A DNA stretch of 64,000 bases from Sphingomonas hankyongi (GCF_023516575.1 NZ_JAMGBE010000001.1:124001-188000), one strand, 5' to 3'. Shown: positions 19,507 to 29,792, counted from the first letter of the stretch. Notes: a model not told the origin generated them from the letters alone. Made by a program: numbers and translations.

Positions 19507-20834
19507 TCTTCCTCGATGAGGCTGGCCGTCTTGGTTTCCGGCAGCATCAGGAAGCCGACCGCGGCCATTCCGATGATTGCGGTCAGATACCAGTAGAAGC
19601 CGCTCTCAATCCCACCCTGCTTGAACCACAATGCGACATATTCGGCGGTGCCTCCGAACAAGGTGTTGCCGACCGCATAGGGTAAGGCGACACCGAGCGT
19701 CCGGATGTGCGCGGGAAAGAGCTCGGCTTTGATGAGGCCGCTGATCGACGTGTAAGCGCCGAGCAATAGCAACGGGACGAGAACCAGCGCGAGCGCGGCC
19801 ATGGGAGTCGGAGCGCGGCTGATCGCCGTGAACACCGGTACCGACACCAGCATCCCACCGAAGCCGAAGACGTAAAGCATCGGCTTGCGGCCCCATCGAT
19901 CCGCGGCCATTCCCCACCAGGGCTGAATCAGCATGAATATGATCAGCGCGATGGTCATGATCTCGGTCGCGACCGAGCGTGAGAAGCCGCTCGTATTGAC
20001 GAGGAACTTCTGCATGTAGGTCGTGTAGGCGTAGAAGGCGGCCGAGCCGCCGCCGCTGATCGCCGCGACAATAAGGAATTCGCGAGGGTGCTGCCTCCAT
20101 AGCGAACCCGCCGTCGATCGCTGCCGATCCGCGGACTGGTTCGTGAAGGATTGTGTTTCGGCGAGCCGCGTGCGGAGGACATAGACCGCCAGTGCGAGCA
20201 CGGCACCGACGCCGAAAGCCACGCGCCAGCCCCATTCCTGAAGCTGCGTTTCCGACATCGTCGCCTGAAGCAGCACAACGACCGCAAGCGCCAGCAGCTG
20301 CCCCCCGATCAGGGTGATATATTGAAAGCTGGCCCAGAACGCGCGCCTGTTCCGCAAGGCCATTTCCGACAGATAGGTCGCGCTAGCGCCATATTCTCCG
20401 CCGACCGACAGGCCCTGCAGCATACGGGCGATGACCAGCACTGCCGGTGCGATTGCGCCCGAGCTGGCATAAGTCGGCGCGGCCGCGATCATCAGGGAGC
20501 CGCCAGCCATCAGCGCCACGGACAATGCGAGGCCCGATTTGCGGCCGTGGCGATCCGAATAGATACCCATCAGCCACGCGCCGATCGGTCGCATCAGGAA
20601 GCCTACCGCGAAAATAGCGGCTGCGCTGAGCAGCTGGGCAGTGGCGTCCTCCTTCGGAAAGAAGACGGGTGCGAAGTAAATGGTCAGGACGGAATAAGCG
20701 TACCAGTCGTACCACTCGACGAGGTTGCCCGCCGAGCCGCCGACTATGCTCTTGAGCCGCGATCGGCGCAGCCCTCCGCCAGCGTCAGGCACCGGCCGCG
20801 GTCGCCCTCGATCGCGCGGCCGCGCCGTGACCAT
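19503..20834 (-). CDS. MFS transporter, MHS family (alpha-ketoglutarate permease-like)
   Basis: About 443 aa, 12 helices. Family signatures are GNLVEWYDWYAYSVLTIYFA and GIYSDRHGRKSGL, both typical of KgtP/proline-betaine type symporters. The 5' end overlaps the end of the amino-acid permease gene by 50 bp if the ATG at 20834 is used; an in-frame GTG at 20792 would shrink the overlap to 8 bp, so the start is uncertain. Substrate is probably a carboxylate or amino acid, by family. Confidence 0.82.
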   Translation of the reverse strand: MVTARPRDRGRPRPVPDAGGGLRRSRLKSIVGGSAGNLVEWYDWYAYSVLTIYFAPVFFPKEDATAQLLSAAAIFAVGFLMRPIGAWLMGIYSDRHGRKSGLALSVALMAGGSLMIAAAPTYASSGAIAPAVLVIARMLQGLSVGGEYGASATYLSEMALRNRRAFWASFQYITLIGGQLLALAVVVLLQATMSETQLQEWGWRVAFGVGAVLALAVYVLRTRLAETQSFTNQSADRQRSTAGSLWRQHPREFLIVAAISGGGSAAFYAYTTYMQKFLVNTSGFSRSVATEIMTIALIIFMLIQPWWGMAADRWGRKPMLYVFGFGGMLVSVPVFTAISRAPTPMAALALVLVPLLLLGAYTSISGLIKAELFPAHIRTLGVALPYAVGNTLFGGTAEYVALWFKQGGIESGFYWYLTAIIGMAAVGFLMLPETKTASLIEED

Positions 20835-22206
20835 AAATGAAGTAGAGCACGATCCCGATGGCCTGCGCGGTCACGAAGAAAAGCTGGGTGCGGTTGGGAA
20901 GGCTTATGAAGAGGTAGAGACAGCCCAATATCCCGACCGTGCCGACCAGCCAGGGCAATGGCGTGCGGAACCGTCGCTCCCTGCCCGGTTCGCGGACGCG
21001 CATGACCAGCATTGCCGCGCAGACAGCAACAAAAGCCGCCAGGGTGCCCGCATTCGCGAGCGCTGCGATCGAGGTCAGGGGAATCAACCCTGCGAAGACC
21101 GAGGTCACGATCGCCGTGAAGATGGTGATGCGCACCGGCGTGCCCCGGCCCGACACACGCGCGAGGCGGCTCGGAAGGAGGCCATCCCTGGCTACCGTGA
21201 AGAAGATGCGGCTCTGTCCGTAGAAGAAAGCCAGGATGACGGTCGGCAGCGCGATAACCGCCGAAGCACCAAGCACGCGCGCGGCCCATGGCTGTCCGAT
21301 CTCCCTGAGGATCAGGGCCAGGGGCTCTGGGCTGTCGGCGAAACCCGTGTAAGCGACGGCGCCGATCGCTGCCGCCGCGACCACCATGTAGATGACAACA
21401 CAGACGAGCATGGAGCCGACGATACCGATCGCGAGATCCCGGCTCGGGTTTTTCGCTTCCTCGGCGGCAGTGGCGATCGCGTCGAACCCATAGAAAGCGA
21501 AGAAGATGATCGCAGCGGCGGCCATGACCCCGACTTCGCTTCCCGAGGGTCCGCTGCGCGGGAAGCCATACGGCATGAACGGCTCGAAATGCGCCGCGTT
21601 GAAGACCGGCAAGGCGACGGCGATGAAGAGCGCAAGCGCGAGCATCTTGATCACGACGAGAATGGCATTGAGCGTGGCGCTCTCACGCGTGCCGGCGATC
21701 AGGAGGCCGGCGACCACGACGATGATGAAGATCGCCGGAACGTTGACGATCCCGCCGAGCTCCGGCCCCTTCACCAGTGCGTCCGGCAAGCCCATGCCGA
21801 CCGAGTTGAGGAACCCGGCCGCATAGCCGGACCAGCCGACCGCGACTGCGCTCACCACCAGAGTATATTCGAGGATCAGGGCGACGCCGACCATCCACGC
21901 CAGCAGCTCCCCAAACACCACATAGGAATAAGTGTAGGCCGAGCCCGAAGCGGGAATCATGGTTGCGACTTCCGCATAAGCGAGCGCGGCGCAGGCGCAG
22001 ATCAAACCGGCTATCGCGAAGGAAAGGATCACGGCGGGGCCCGCCTTCCCGGCGCCGACGCCGATGAGGGTCAAGATGCCAGTCCCGACGATCGCGCCGA
22101 CGCCTAGCGCTACGAGATGCGGCCAGGAGAGCGATTGCTTGAGCCTATGCTCCTCCGGCATGTCCTCACGCGCGACGACCGGCTTACGGAAATTCCAATT
22201 CTTCAT
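20785..22206 (-). CDS. Amino acid permease (APC superfamily)
   Basis: A 473-aa, 12-helix transporter. The first helix has VGAIVGTGILTLIGVGAG, the glycine-rich unwound helix that binds the amino acid in APC proteins. Later motifs include SYVVFGELLAWMVG and FFAFYGFDAIATAAEEAKNPSRDL, characteristic of cationic-amino-acid-transporter-like bacterial permeases. Substrate specificity cannot be given. The stop lies inside the 5' end of the next transporter gene, so the two are probably cotranscribed. Confidence 0.88.
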   Translation of the reverse strand: MKNWNFRKPVVAREDMPEEHRLKQSLSWPHLVALGVGAIVGTGILTLIGVGAGKAGPAVILSFAIAGLICACAALAYAEVATMIPASGSAYTYSYVVFGELLAWMVGVALILEYTLVVSAVAVGWSGYAAGFLNSVGMGLPDALVKGPELGGIVNVPAIFIIVVVAGLLIAGTRESATLNAILVVIKMLALALFIAVALPVFNAAHFEPFMPYGFPRSGPSGSEVGVMAAAAIIFFAFYGFDAIATAAEEAKNPSRDLAIGIVGSMLVCVVIYMVVAAAAIGAVAYTGFADSPEPLALILREIGQPWAARVLGASAVIALPTVILAFFYGQSRIFFTVARDGLLPSRLARVSGRGTPVRITIFTAIVTSVFAGLIPLTSIAALANAGTLAAFVAVCAAMLVMRVREPGRERRFRTPLPWLVGTVGILGCLYLFISLPNRTQLFFVTAQAIGIVLYFIYGHGAAARSRATAAGA

Positions 22207-22249
22207 TCGCTCCCCCTTGGCGCTACGCTCGCAATGACGGAGGCGTCCG

Positions 22250-25200
22250 TCAATAATCCTTGCTGACGCGAACGCTCGCGCTCGTCCGACCGATCGTGGA
22301 AACGGTGGACAGCAGCGAAAGCCAGCGCGTCATCTGATATTCAACGCGTGTCGCGGAATAGCCCTGCCCGTCCGTGATCACCTCGGCGAACAATTTCCGA
22401 GTGATATATTTGCCCGCCGCGATCGACGTCTTTTGCCCAGTCGCTACGTCAGCCGGCACGATCCGAAGCCTGTCGAGACCGACGGCTCTGCGCAGCGCGT
22501 TGATCGGATCGAGGCTGCCCGATCCGGACTGCAGCGCAGCGACCGCAGACGCCAATTGCAGGGCTTCCGGCGCAGACAGGTTCGTGATCGAAGTGCCGAA
22601 GAGGATGCGCGAAAGCAATTCGTCCTGCGGCAGGGCTGGCGTGCTTGCGAAGGTGATTTCAGGCTTCTGGCCTGTGCCCTGGACGAGAACCCGCGCATCC
22701 AGCCCCTGCACCTGCGCCTCGGCCCGGATATCGAGCTGCGGATCGGGCGGGCTTTCGCCGCGGAACCGGATGATGCCATGGTCGAGACGGAAATTGCGTC
22801 CGGCAAAATCGTAATCGCCTCGAACGAGGTCTGCGCGACCAGTAAACCGAGGCGCATCGGCAAGACCTCCGACCTGAAGGTCGGTCGTCCACCGGCTGGT
22901 GATGCCCAAGCCCTCTACACGCAGGTCATTACCGGCCAGCTTGATGTCGAGCCGCCAGGGCTGAAGTTGCTCGGGTTCGATGATGTCTTCGGGCGCAACG
23001 CCGCTCTCACGAACGTTGAGCTTCGGTACACCCGACGATGCCGTCGCGCGACCCAGCCTGAACAGGCCGCGATCGAGCTTGAGGTTGCCGGAAATCGTCC
23101 CGGTCTGCCCGTTGGACCGAATTTGAACTGGGCCCGTCACACGCGCCGCGACGTCGTCGCGATTGAGAAGAAGCGCCTGCGTTGCATTGAACGAAAGGTC
23201 GAGCGCGGTTCGTCCGCCGGCGAAGGTGGCTGTGCCGGTGCCGGTGACCGAGCCGCCGCCGGATGTCCGCCCCGACATCTGTGAAAAGATCAGCTGCGGG
23301 CCGGAGAAGCGCGCCTGGGTCGCCAGCTGGTCGATCACCATGCCCGTGACGGCGCTTTCAAGTCGCGCGTTTTGCGTCCGCAGCGAACCGCGAATGACCG
23401 GCGCAGTCAGACGTCCGCCAATATCCGCGCCGACCGACAGCGGGCCCGACAGATCGAAGATCTCGGTACCGGAAAGCCTCCACAAAGTATCGGCCGGCCC
23501 GTTGTAGCGAAGCTGGGCAAAGAGCGGCGCGCCCATCAGCTCAGCAAGCAGCGGCCCGCTTCCCATTGGAGCAAAGCGCGCCTGCGCTCGGCCAACGACT
23601 GCGCCGTCGCTTGCGGCGACCGCGCGGAGCGCGGCCTGATTACCGTTCACCACGGCGGCAATGCCCATGTCGATCGGCTTGGAAGCGAGGACGAGGCCGG
23701 CCCTGCTGAGACCGCGGACCTTCAGGTCGAGGCGGCCGTTGCGATTGCCCTTCCACGCATAATCCACGCGCCCGCTGGCCGATCCGCGCAGGTCGAGGTT
23801 GGGCCAGCCGATATCGAGGATTTCGAGCGGCATGGCCTGCACCTGTGCGTGCACCTCGGGCCGCGATCCGCTGCGGCCGGACACAATCGCCGTTCCACCG
23901 GCGAAAGTCAGGCCGGTCGGAGCAAGCGCCCAGCCGTCTCCGCTGCGGGTTAGCACGGCCGCTTGCCGCAGTTGCAGCGGTTCAGTGCCGATACGGCCGC
24001 CGCCGGTCAGTCGGATCGTATCGGGGGAGACGTCGGCAAGCGTCGAAAAGGAGAATGCTGCCCCACGCCGGCCGGCGAATGCAGCCCGCACCTGGCCGGC
24101 CCCGTTGACCAGCTTGGCGTTGGCCGTGAGCCGCGCGAGGCTCAGACCTCCGGCCTCGATCCCGCGAGCGTCGACCGAGCCGTCGATCGTAGTGCGCTCA
24201 TCGGCAACGATGATCGTGCCATCAGCACGACCGGCGCGAACCGCGAAATCCGGAAAGGTCGCGCCATTCGCCACAAGGTGCGCTTCGATGCGCTGGGCGC
24301 CGGCCGTGGGCGAAAAATCCAGCGTTCCGCCAAGGGATCCCCCGGCCAGGGTCAGGCGACCGGTGAAGCCTCCGGGATCCGACCTCAGGTCACCGCTTGC
24401 GTGCGCCCCGCCTGCATCCAGCGAGGCGATCGAGATTACGGTCTGGCCACCCTTCGGAAGAAGGATGCGGCCGTTGCTCGTGAACGGCCCGAGCTTGGAA
24501 TCGCCGTTGGCGCGATAGTCGAAACCCGCCGCTGTCGGCATGAGGAGCAGGTGCATTGCACGGATGCCGAGGGCTTCATTGGGACGTTCAAGCAATAGCT
24601 CGACGCGCGGCCGCTCAATGTGGCCGTCCAATGTCATCGTTAGCGGACCATAGTTCGATTGCCGCCCGCTCGCGACGATATGGAAGGTGCCGTCGCGAAA
24701 CCGCTGACCACTGCCGCTAAGGCGCAGAGCCGGGGAATAAAGCTGCAGGTTAGAGAAATGCACGACGCCGTCATTGCCGCGCTCGAGGTTCGTTTCGAGC
24801 CGCGGCAATCCACCCGTCATCTCACGAAAGAAGCTGTTGTCCAGCCGGCGGACCCAGGCCTTTCCCGTGCCGACGACGCGGGAGCCCTTCCCGCCAGGAC
24901 CCGGCACGACCTTGAGGTCAGTGACGACGTCGACGATCCCGAGACCGGGGATGAAGTATCGGCTCATCGCTCCGGAGAGCAGGACCTCGAAGCGGCCGTT
25001 CACCAGGTCGATAAGAAGCGACAATTTTCCGCTGATCTTCGCGGAGGTCAGGCGAAGGTTTTCCCCACGGACAAGCTTCGGCGTGATCGTGAGCCAGCCG
25101 TCGAGGCGCGGATTAGCGAGGATTGCCCCGCCGATGTCGCCGATGCCGGTAATCGCCCGCGCCTGCAGCCGCAGGGGAACGCGCATCGGCCACGGCGCGA

Positions 25201-26416
25201 ACCGCCCCCGGCCTTCCGCGCGGACATCGACGAAGCCCGTATTGTCGAACTTCACGTCGGGTGAGGTCAGCCGATAGGAGTAGGTCGCGGTCGCAAACGG
25301 CCCATCCAGCGTCCAGACCATCCGCACGTTGCGGCCGGTCATGTTCGGGAACAACGAGGATGGCTTCAGCAGATCGAGGCCGAGCCGCATGTGCCGATAT
25401 TCGTTACCAGCCAGATCGATAGCGCCCCTCGCGACGGCCCGAAGGGAAGGCGAACTGAGCGCGAGCTGGCCGTCGAGGTTGCGGTTGGCCAAAGTCGCGT
25501 CGCCCCGCACATTGACGACCGGCGTCGCAAGCCTGGCGAGCTTACCCCTCAGGAATTGCGCAGGCGCTATTTTCCCCTGGAGCCGGTAGCGGCCCGAGTC
25601 GACGCCAAGAGCTAGTCGGGCCGTCGGACGACCAGACAGGTTTAGCGAGGCGATTCCGCGCCAGCGCGACCAGTCGCCATTCCCGCCAATGCTCAGGTCG
25701 ATCGCTCGGCGGGTCCCAAACAACGCGGGCACGACACCGTTCGCCGGGGAAATCACTCTTGCTCCAATGTCGAATTTGCCGCGATCCGGTTCCGAATCCA
25801 GCCGCAGCGCGATCCGATCGCCGCCGTTGTTGAGCGCTGCGTTTAGTTCGACCAGTGCGCGGCCGGAGCGCACATCCGCCTTGCCCCACAAGCGGCCGCT
25901 GCGTGCCTGGCCGCTCACACCCGGGCCAATATCGAGCCGATTAACGCGCAGATCCCCAATGTGGATGTCGAAGCCGGGCAGGATCGGGCCGCGCCGACCG
26001 GTCGGCTTGAGCTTGGGCAAACGCACCAGCGTCATATGGTCCGCGGTAACGCTGTCGACGTGCAGCGAGTTGTAGAGCCAGGCTCCCGGCGCCCAGTCGA
26101 GCTTGATGTTCGGGGAGGTCAAGAACACGCCCCGCGAATCCGAAACCGTTACCCCCTTCAGCTGGGACTTGCCGAAGATCGACCCTTCTATGCGCCCGAT
26201 CCGGATTTTTAGGCCAGACGCAGTCTCCAATCTGCTGATGCGGTCGACGATGAAGCGGTGCCCCGGCGCCGTGTCCAGCAAGACGAGCCCGATGGCGAGC
26301 AGGAGCAAGAGCGCAATGAAAAGCGCAAGCAGCTCGTTCAAGAGGCGGCGCGGCCAGTCAGAGCGAATGCGCCGGGGCGGAGGCGCGCTGTCGCTCGGAA
26401 GTACCGCTTCGCTCAC
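22250..26416 (-). CDS. tamB: Translocation and assembly module subunit TamB
   Basis: About 1388 aa. An N-terminal membrane anchor (LLNELLALFIALLLLLAIGLVLL) is followed by a very long beta-rich periplasmic region and the conserved C-terminal TamB domain (FRLDHGIIRFRGESPPDPQLDIRAEA, ILFGTSI, ending RTSASVRVSKDY). TamB bridges the two membranes with TamA and helps outer-membrane protein and phospholipid traffic. The GTG at 26416 is chosen: it comes 2 bases after the tamA stop (TAGGCGTG) and gives a normal N-terminus. The open frame continues to 26557, but that part is antisense-free shadow inside tamA. Confidence 0.93.
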   Translation of the reverse strand: MSEAVLPSDSAPPPRRIRSDWPRRLLNELLALFIALLLLLAIGLVLLDTAPGHRFIVDRISRLETASGLKIRIGRIEGSIFGKSQLKGVTVSDSRGVFLTSPNIKLDWAPGAWLYNSLHVDSVTADHMTLVRLPKLKPTGRRGPILPGFDIHIGDLRVNRLDIGPGVSGQARSGRLWGKADVRSGRALVELNAALNNGGDRIALRLDSEPDRGKFDIGARVISPANGVVPALFGTRRAIDLSIGGNGDWSRWRGIASLNLSGRPTARLALGVDSGRYRLQGKIAPAQFLRGKLARLATPVVNVRGDATLANRNLDGQLALSSPSLRAVARGAIDLAGNEYRHMRLGLDLLKPSSLFPNMTGRNVRMVWTLDGPFATATYSYRLTSPDVKFDNTGFVDVRAEGRGRFAPWPMRVPLRLQARAITGIGDIGGAILANPRLDGWLTITPKLVRGENLRLTSAKISGKLSLLIDLVNGRFEVLLSGAMSRYFIPGLGIVDVVTDLKVVPGPGGKGSRVVGTGKAWVRRLDNSFFREMTGGLPRLETNLERGNDGVVHFSNLQLYSPALRLSGSGQRFRDGTFHIVASGRQSNYGPLTMTLDGHIERPRVELLLERPNEALGIRAMHLLLMPTAAGFDYRANGDSKLGPFTSNGRILLPKGGQTVISIASLDAGGAHASGDLRSDPGGFTGRLTLAGGSLGGTLDFSPTAGAQRIEAHLVANGATFPDFAVRAGRADGTIIVADERTTIDGSVDARGIEAGGLSLARLTANAKLVNGAGQVRAAFAGRRGAAFSFSTLADVSPDTIRLTGGGRIGTEPLQLRQAAVLTRSGDGWALAPTGLTFAGGTAIVSGRSGSRPEVHAQVQAMPLEILDIGWPNLDLRGSASGRVDYAWKGNRNGRLDLKVRGLSRAGLVLASKPIDMGIAAVVNGNQAALRAVAASDGAVVGRAQARFAPMGSGPLLAELMGAPLFAQLRYNGPADTLWRLSGTEIFDLSGPLSVGADIGGRLTAPVIRGSLRTQNARLESAVTGMVIDQLATQARFSGPQLIFSQMSGRTSGGGSVTGTGTATFAGGRTALDLSFNATQALLLNRDDVAARVTGPVQIRSNGQTGTISGNLKLDRGLFRLGRATASSGVPKLNVRESGVAPEDIIEPEQLQPWRLDIKLAGNDLRVEGLGITSRWTTDLQVGGLADAPRFTGRADLVRGDYDFAGRNFRLDHGIIRFRGESPPDPQLDIRAEAQVQGLDARVLVQGTGQKPEITFASTPALPQDELLSRILFGTSITNLSAPEALQLASAVAALQSGSGSLDPINALRRAVGLDRLRIVPADVATGQKTSIAAGKYITRKLFAEVITDGQGYSATRVEYQMTRWLSLLSTVSTIGRTSASVRVSKDY

Positions 26417-26418
26417 GC

Positions 26419-28425
26419 CTAGAACGCCTGACCCAGGGAAACGGTGACGGCGACCGGGCCGTCGCCGCTTTCTCGGTTGAGCGGCATGCCAACATCTATC
26501 CTGATCGGGCCGAAGCTCGAGTAATAGCGCACGCCGATTCCCGCCCCGAACCGCCAATCGGAAAAGCTGGGAGTCGTGTCGGTCGACAGCGAACCGCCAT
26601 CAAAGAACGGCACGATGCCGAAATTCCCGCCGAATTGACTCAGGCGGATGCGGGCTTCGATCGCGAATTCCGCGAGGCCGCGCCCGCCGACAGGATCTCC
26701 GTCAATGTCACGGGGCCCGAGGCGCTGGTATCCATAGCCGCGGACCGACCCGCCGCCACCTGCATAGAAGCGTCGCGAAGGGGCAATGTCGAACGCTCCC
26801 GCCCCGAAGATCGTCCCCAGCCGAACCCGGCCGGCAGCGACGACGCGGTCGGACACCGGGTGATAGGCGCTCGCGTCGAACTGGCCGCGAACGTAGGTAA
26901 AAGCGCCACCGTGCGCGGAGATTTCCGGGCTGACCCGCGCGCTCAGTCGAAACCCTTTCGTCGGATCGAGCAGGCTGTCGCTGCCGTCATAGCCGATCGT
27001 CGCCGGAACCGCCGCGATCAGGAATTTCTTGGTGTCCTTGAGGCCAGACGTATCGAATACACCCCGCTCGTCAGTCGCCAGAAGCTCGGCGCCACCGCTC
27101 CACGTCCATTTCTTCTGCCAGATGAAGTTGCTCTGCCGCTCGATATTACCGGCGAGAAGTATGGTCTTCGCCTCGTAGGCATCGAACTTACGATGCGAGG
27201 CCGAAGCCTGCAGATTGAGGACCTGATCGCGCTTCATGAAGTTATTGCGGCGGAACTGTGCTCCGAGAAGCTGCTCATTAGTGCCGGCGATTCCCCTAAG
27301 GGTCAGCGCGCCCTCGGGATTGAAGAAATTGCGATCCTGCCAGCTTCCCTCGATCCGTGCGCCCTCGCCGGTGCCATATCCAAGCTCACCGGCTATGGTG
27401 TGCGAGGGCGCGGGCTCCAGGTGCACCTCGAGATCGACCGTGCGCCCGCCGTCGACCGGCACAACCTGGACGTCGGCGGTCGATACCAAACCGGTCGCAA
27501 TCAATGCCCGACGCAAGTCGTCCACCTTCGAACGCTTGAAGGGGTCGCCGGAATCGAAGCGCGCGATGGTTGCGATATGGCGCGGACTGAACGGAGGCTC
27601 GCCGCTGACACGTATCGCGCCGAAGCGCGCCGGCTCGCCCGGCGTGACGGTCAAAGTGAGGGTCGCGAGATGAGTTTCGTGATTGATTTCGATGTCGGGT
27701 TCGCCGAGCTTGGCGCTCGCAAAGCCCTCTTCGCCCAAAGCCGTCCGCAAGGCCAGCTGGGCTGCGATCACGTCTTCTGCGATGACCGGATCACCGTCCT
27801 TGACGGCGAAGACATCCCGCAGCTTCCCTGCTTCCTCGCCGGTCGCTTCGAGCCCGGACAATGTCACGGTCGCGAAGCGATATTGCTGGCCAGGCTCCGT
27901 CTCCAGGATCACTCGAAGCGCATTGCCCTGCCGCTCGATCCGCGGCTCGACCATGGCATCATAATAACCCTGGCTGCGCAGCAACTCGGCCAGCAGCTCC
28001 GCATCCGCGCGCGATCGACGATCGATCTGCGCGGCGTTGGCGGTCTTGTCGCGCTCCTGCTCCAGCGTCGATTGCTTGCGGAAAGCTTCGAGGAAGCCTT
28101 CCGCATCGCCGGCTGCTTCGAGCCCCGTGACGATGACGCTGTATCGCTGTTCGCCGGTCGCGGTGTTCGTGGACACATCCGCAGTTCCGGGCGGAGTTTC
28201 AACCGGAGTTGCGGGCGTCGCGTCCGGCGGCGTTGGAGCCTCGGGCTCTTTCGCATTGAGGTCCGGCCAATCGACACCGATGTCCGGCATGGGATCGAGC
28301 GGAGCCGACGGATCCAGCTCAGCCGGGTCGGCGGACTGCGCTACGACTTGTGGTGCCGCGAGGCCGCAGACCGCCACCGCGCACATTAGCCGCGTGGCTA
28401 CCCGCACTGATCCCCACCCGACCAT
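26419..28425 (-). CDS. tamA: Outer-membrane assembly factor TamA (BamA/Omp85 family)
   Basis: A 668-aa outer-membrane protein. It has a signal peptide (LMCAVAVCGLAAPQVVAQ), a Pro/acid-rich linker of about 60 residues, and POTRA domains (for example YSVIVTGLEAAGDAEGFLEAF and FATVTLSGLEATGEEAGKLRD). The C-terminal barrel has the Omp85 signatures FYAGGGGSVRGYGYQRLGP and GPIRIDVGMPLN and ends in an aromatic residue (SLGQAF), the outer-membrane insertion signal. It is cotranscribed with tamB. Confidence 0.92.
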   Translation of the reverse strand: MVGWGSVRVATRLMCAVAVCGLAAPQVVAQSADPAELDPSAPLDPMPDIGVDWPDLNAKEPEAPTPPDATPATPVETPPGTADVSTNTATGEQRYSVIVTGLEAAGDAEGFLEAFRKQSTLEQERDKTANAAQIDRRSRADAELLAELLRSQGYYDAMVEPRIERQGNALRVILETEPGQQYRFATVTLSGLEATGEEAGKLRDVFAVKDGDPVIAEDVIAAQLALRTALGEEGFASAKLGEPDIEINHETHLATLTLTVTPGEPARFGAIRVSGEPPFSPRHIATIARFDSGDPFKRSKVDDLRRALIATGLVSTADVQVVPVDGGRTVDLEVHLEPAPSHTIAGELGYGTGEGARIEGSWQDRNFFNPEGALTLRGIAGTNEQLLGAQFRRNNFMKRDQVLNLQASASHRKFDAYEAKTILLAGNIERQSNFIWQKKWTWSGGAELLATDERGVFDTSGLKDTKKFLIAAVPATIGYDGSDSLLDPTKGFRLSARVSPEISAHGGAFTYVRGQFDASAYHPVSDRVVAAGRVRLGTIFGAGAFDIAPSRRFYAGGGGSVRGYGYQRLGPRDIDGDPVGGRGLAEFAIEARIRLSQFGGNFGIVPFFDGGSLSTDTTPSFSDWRFGAGIGVRYYSSFGPIRIDVGMPLNRESGDGPVAVTVSLGQAF

Positions 28426-28525
28426 CGTCAGTGAGACTTAGCCAGCGCCCCTGAATGGCGCCAGTATGAATGCTGTTCGAGACTGGCGGAGGCCGCTGTT
28501 TAAATGTCCTTGAATTCAGGACCTT

Positions 28526-28735
28526 TTAGTGGACCGCCCCGAGGATCTCGTCGCTATTCAAAACAGCGATGACGCGTTCAATCTGCCGCCAGTGGCAAAA
28601 GCGCACCACATTGCCTTCGCTGCGGCTTCGCTCCGCGAGCGCCGCAGCTTCATACATCGCGCCTTCGCCGAACCGATCGATCAGATCCGACGCGTCGGCC
28701 AGCGCATTGCGTCCATGGATGAAGAGAGCGTTCAT
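28526..28735 (-). CDS. Small conserved hypothetical protein (69 aa)
   Basis: Starts MNALFIHGRNALADASDLI and contains GNVVRFCHWRQIERVIAVL. The pattern resembles a short protein seen often in sphingomonads (recalled, not checked). The frame extends upstream to 28945 through the divergent small gene, but ATG 28735 gives the family-like N-terminus. Downstream of the stop is an imperfect hairpin (GTCCT/AGGAC around a GAATTC core, 28505-28522) that could serve as its terminator. Function unknown. Confidence 0.6.
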   Translation of the reverse strand: MNALFIHGRNALADASDLIDRFGEGAMYEAAALAERSRSEGNVVRFCHWRQIERVIAVLNSDEILGAVH

Positions 28736-28844
28736 TCTGCGAGCATATCGCGGTGCGATTGCAGACTGGCGCATGAAGATCGTCAATCGCTCGTTGACCA
28801 TCTTTGCGGTGGAGGCGGCGCTTGGGCTCTGGCATGGGCCTCGC

Positions 28845-29018
28845 ATGAGAGCGAGCGTGACCAGGGCCGGCGGGTGCTTCCTGACCATCTTCATCCTGAC
28901 CGGCTTCGTCGTGGGCCTGGCCATCGGCAATCCCATGAAGGGCATACTTGGGGGGACCGCAGTCGGCGCGGTCCTCGCGCTCCTCGTCTGGCTGCTCGAT
29001 AGCCGGTCGAAGGCCTAG
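28845..29018 (+). CDS. Small two-helix membrane protein (57 aa)
   Basis: Begins MRASVTRAGGC; two hydrophobic segments (FLTIFILTGFVVGLAIG and GILGGTAVGAVLALLVWLL) flank the turn NPMKG, and the protein ends in basic residues. Upstream in-frame ATG 28773 is an alternative start. Its stop shares CTAG with the convergent S24 repressor gene. Function unknown. Confidence 0.55.
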   Translation: MRASVTRAGGCFLTIFILTGFVVGLAIGNPMKGILGGTAVGAVLALLVWLLDSRSKA

Positions 29019-29665
29019 ACGACTTTACGCGACGCCCAGATCACCCTGCCGATGCAGTGGATTTCATCGATCCCGCAATCGGGCCAGTCGGGATAAGCCG
29101 GATTGTCGGACTGAACAGTCACGCGACGGCCCATCGGATGCATCGCAACCCGCTTCACGACGAGCGCGTCATCTATGCGTAGGACGTAAATGCCGTCCCG
29201 CAGCCGATCGACAGCGTCACCAAGGTCGACCAGGATTTCATCTCCGGCATTGAGCGTGGGCGACATCGAATCGCCTTCTACGCGGACGATCGACAAGCTC
29301 GCAGCGGGCGTGCTCGTCAGGCCCTTGAGCCATCGCTCATCGAAAGCAAAATACGGCTTGCCCAGTTCCTGGGTCACGATTGCGCCCGGTCCCGCCGAGA
29401 CCGCGACAGGGTGGCGGCTCACACTGAGCAAGCCCTGAGAAATCGTCGGGTCGTCCGGTGGACCGCCAAGAAGTGACTCAGAAACCGAGAAGTATCGCGC
29501 GAGCTTGCGCCGCTCTTCCTCCTTGAGGCGCTTGGGTACGCCGCGACGAACGAACTGCTGGATGTAAGCCGCATTCCGGCCGAGCATTCGCGACAAACCC
29601 GCGAAGTCCTCCCCCCGCTCTGTACAAAGACGCTCAAGAAACTCGCGTGGGTCGGAGGAAGACAT
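29015..29665 (-). CDS. CI/LexA-type repressor with S24 peptidase domain
   Basis: A 216-aa protein. Residues 1-65 form a helix-turn-helix-like domain (LSRMLGRNAAYIQQFVRRGVPKRL). The C-terminal S24 domain (about 95-210) has the self-cleavage serine in VEGDSMSPTL (Ser133) and the general-base lysine in DDALVVKRV (Lys171). Such repressors cleave themselves after DNA damage and derepress their targets. A TAGG-N6-CCTA site 16-31 bases upstream of its start suggests autoregulation, and the same sequence recurs before the divergent gene at 29884. Confidence 0.85.
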   Translation of the reverse strand: MSSSDPREFLERLCTERGEDFAGLSRMLGRNAAYIQQFVRRGVPKRLKEEERRKLARYFSVSESLLGGPPDDPTISQGLLSVSRHPVAVSAGPGAIVTQELGKPYFAFDERWLKGLTSTPAASLSIVRVEGDSMSPTLNAGDEILVDLGDAVDRLRDGIYVLRIDDALVVKRVAMHPMGRRVTVQSDNPAYPDWPDCGIDEIHCIGRVIWASRKVV

Positions 29666-29680
29666 GGTTACTCCCTAATT

Positions 29681-29696
29681 ATAGGAAAGTGCCTAG
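29681..29696. promoter_or_regulatory. Repressor operator copy 1
   Basis: ATAGGAAAGTGCCTAG, containing a TAGG-N6-CCTA dyad, lies 16 bp upstream of the S24 repressor start. It is identical in 15 of 16 bases to the copy at 29814-29829. Further CCTA...TAGG pairs sit at 29674-29685 (4-bp spacing) and 29692-29705 (6-bp spacing), making a clustered array. Confidence 0.55.
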
Positions 29697-29792
29697 ACAA
29701 GTAGGAATTGCGTTGGGAGGTAAGCCGGGCCGAGTCGTAAGGACTATAAGGATTGGCCTGTGAAGTTGCTTAGAGAAGTGGAGAAGTTTCCC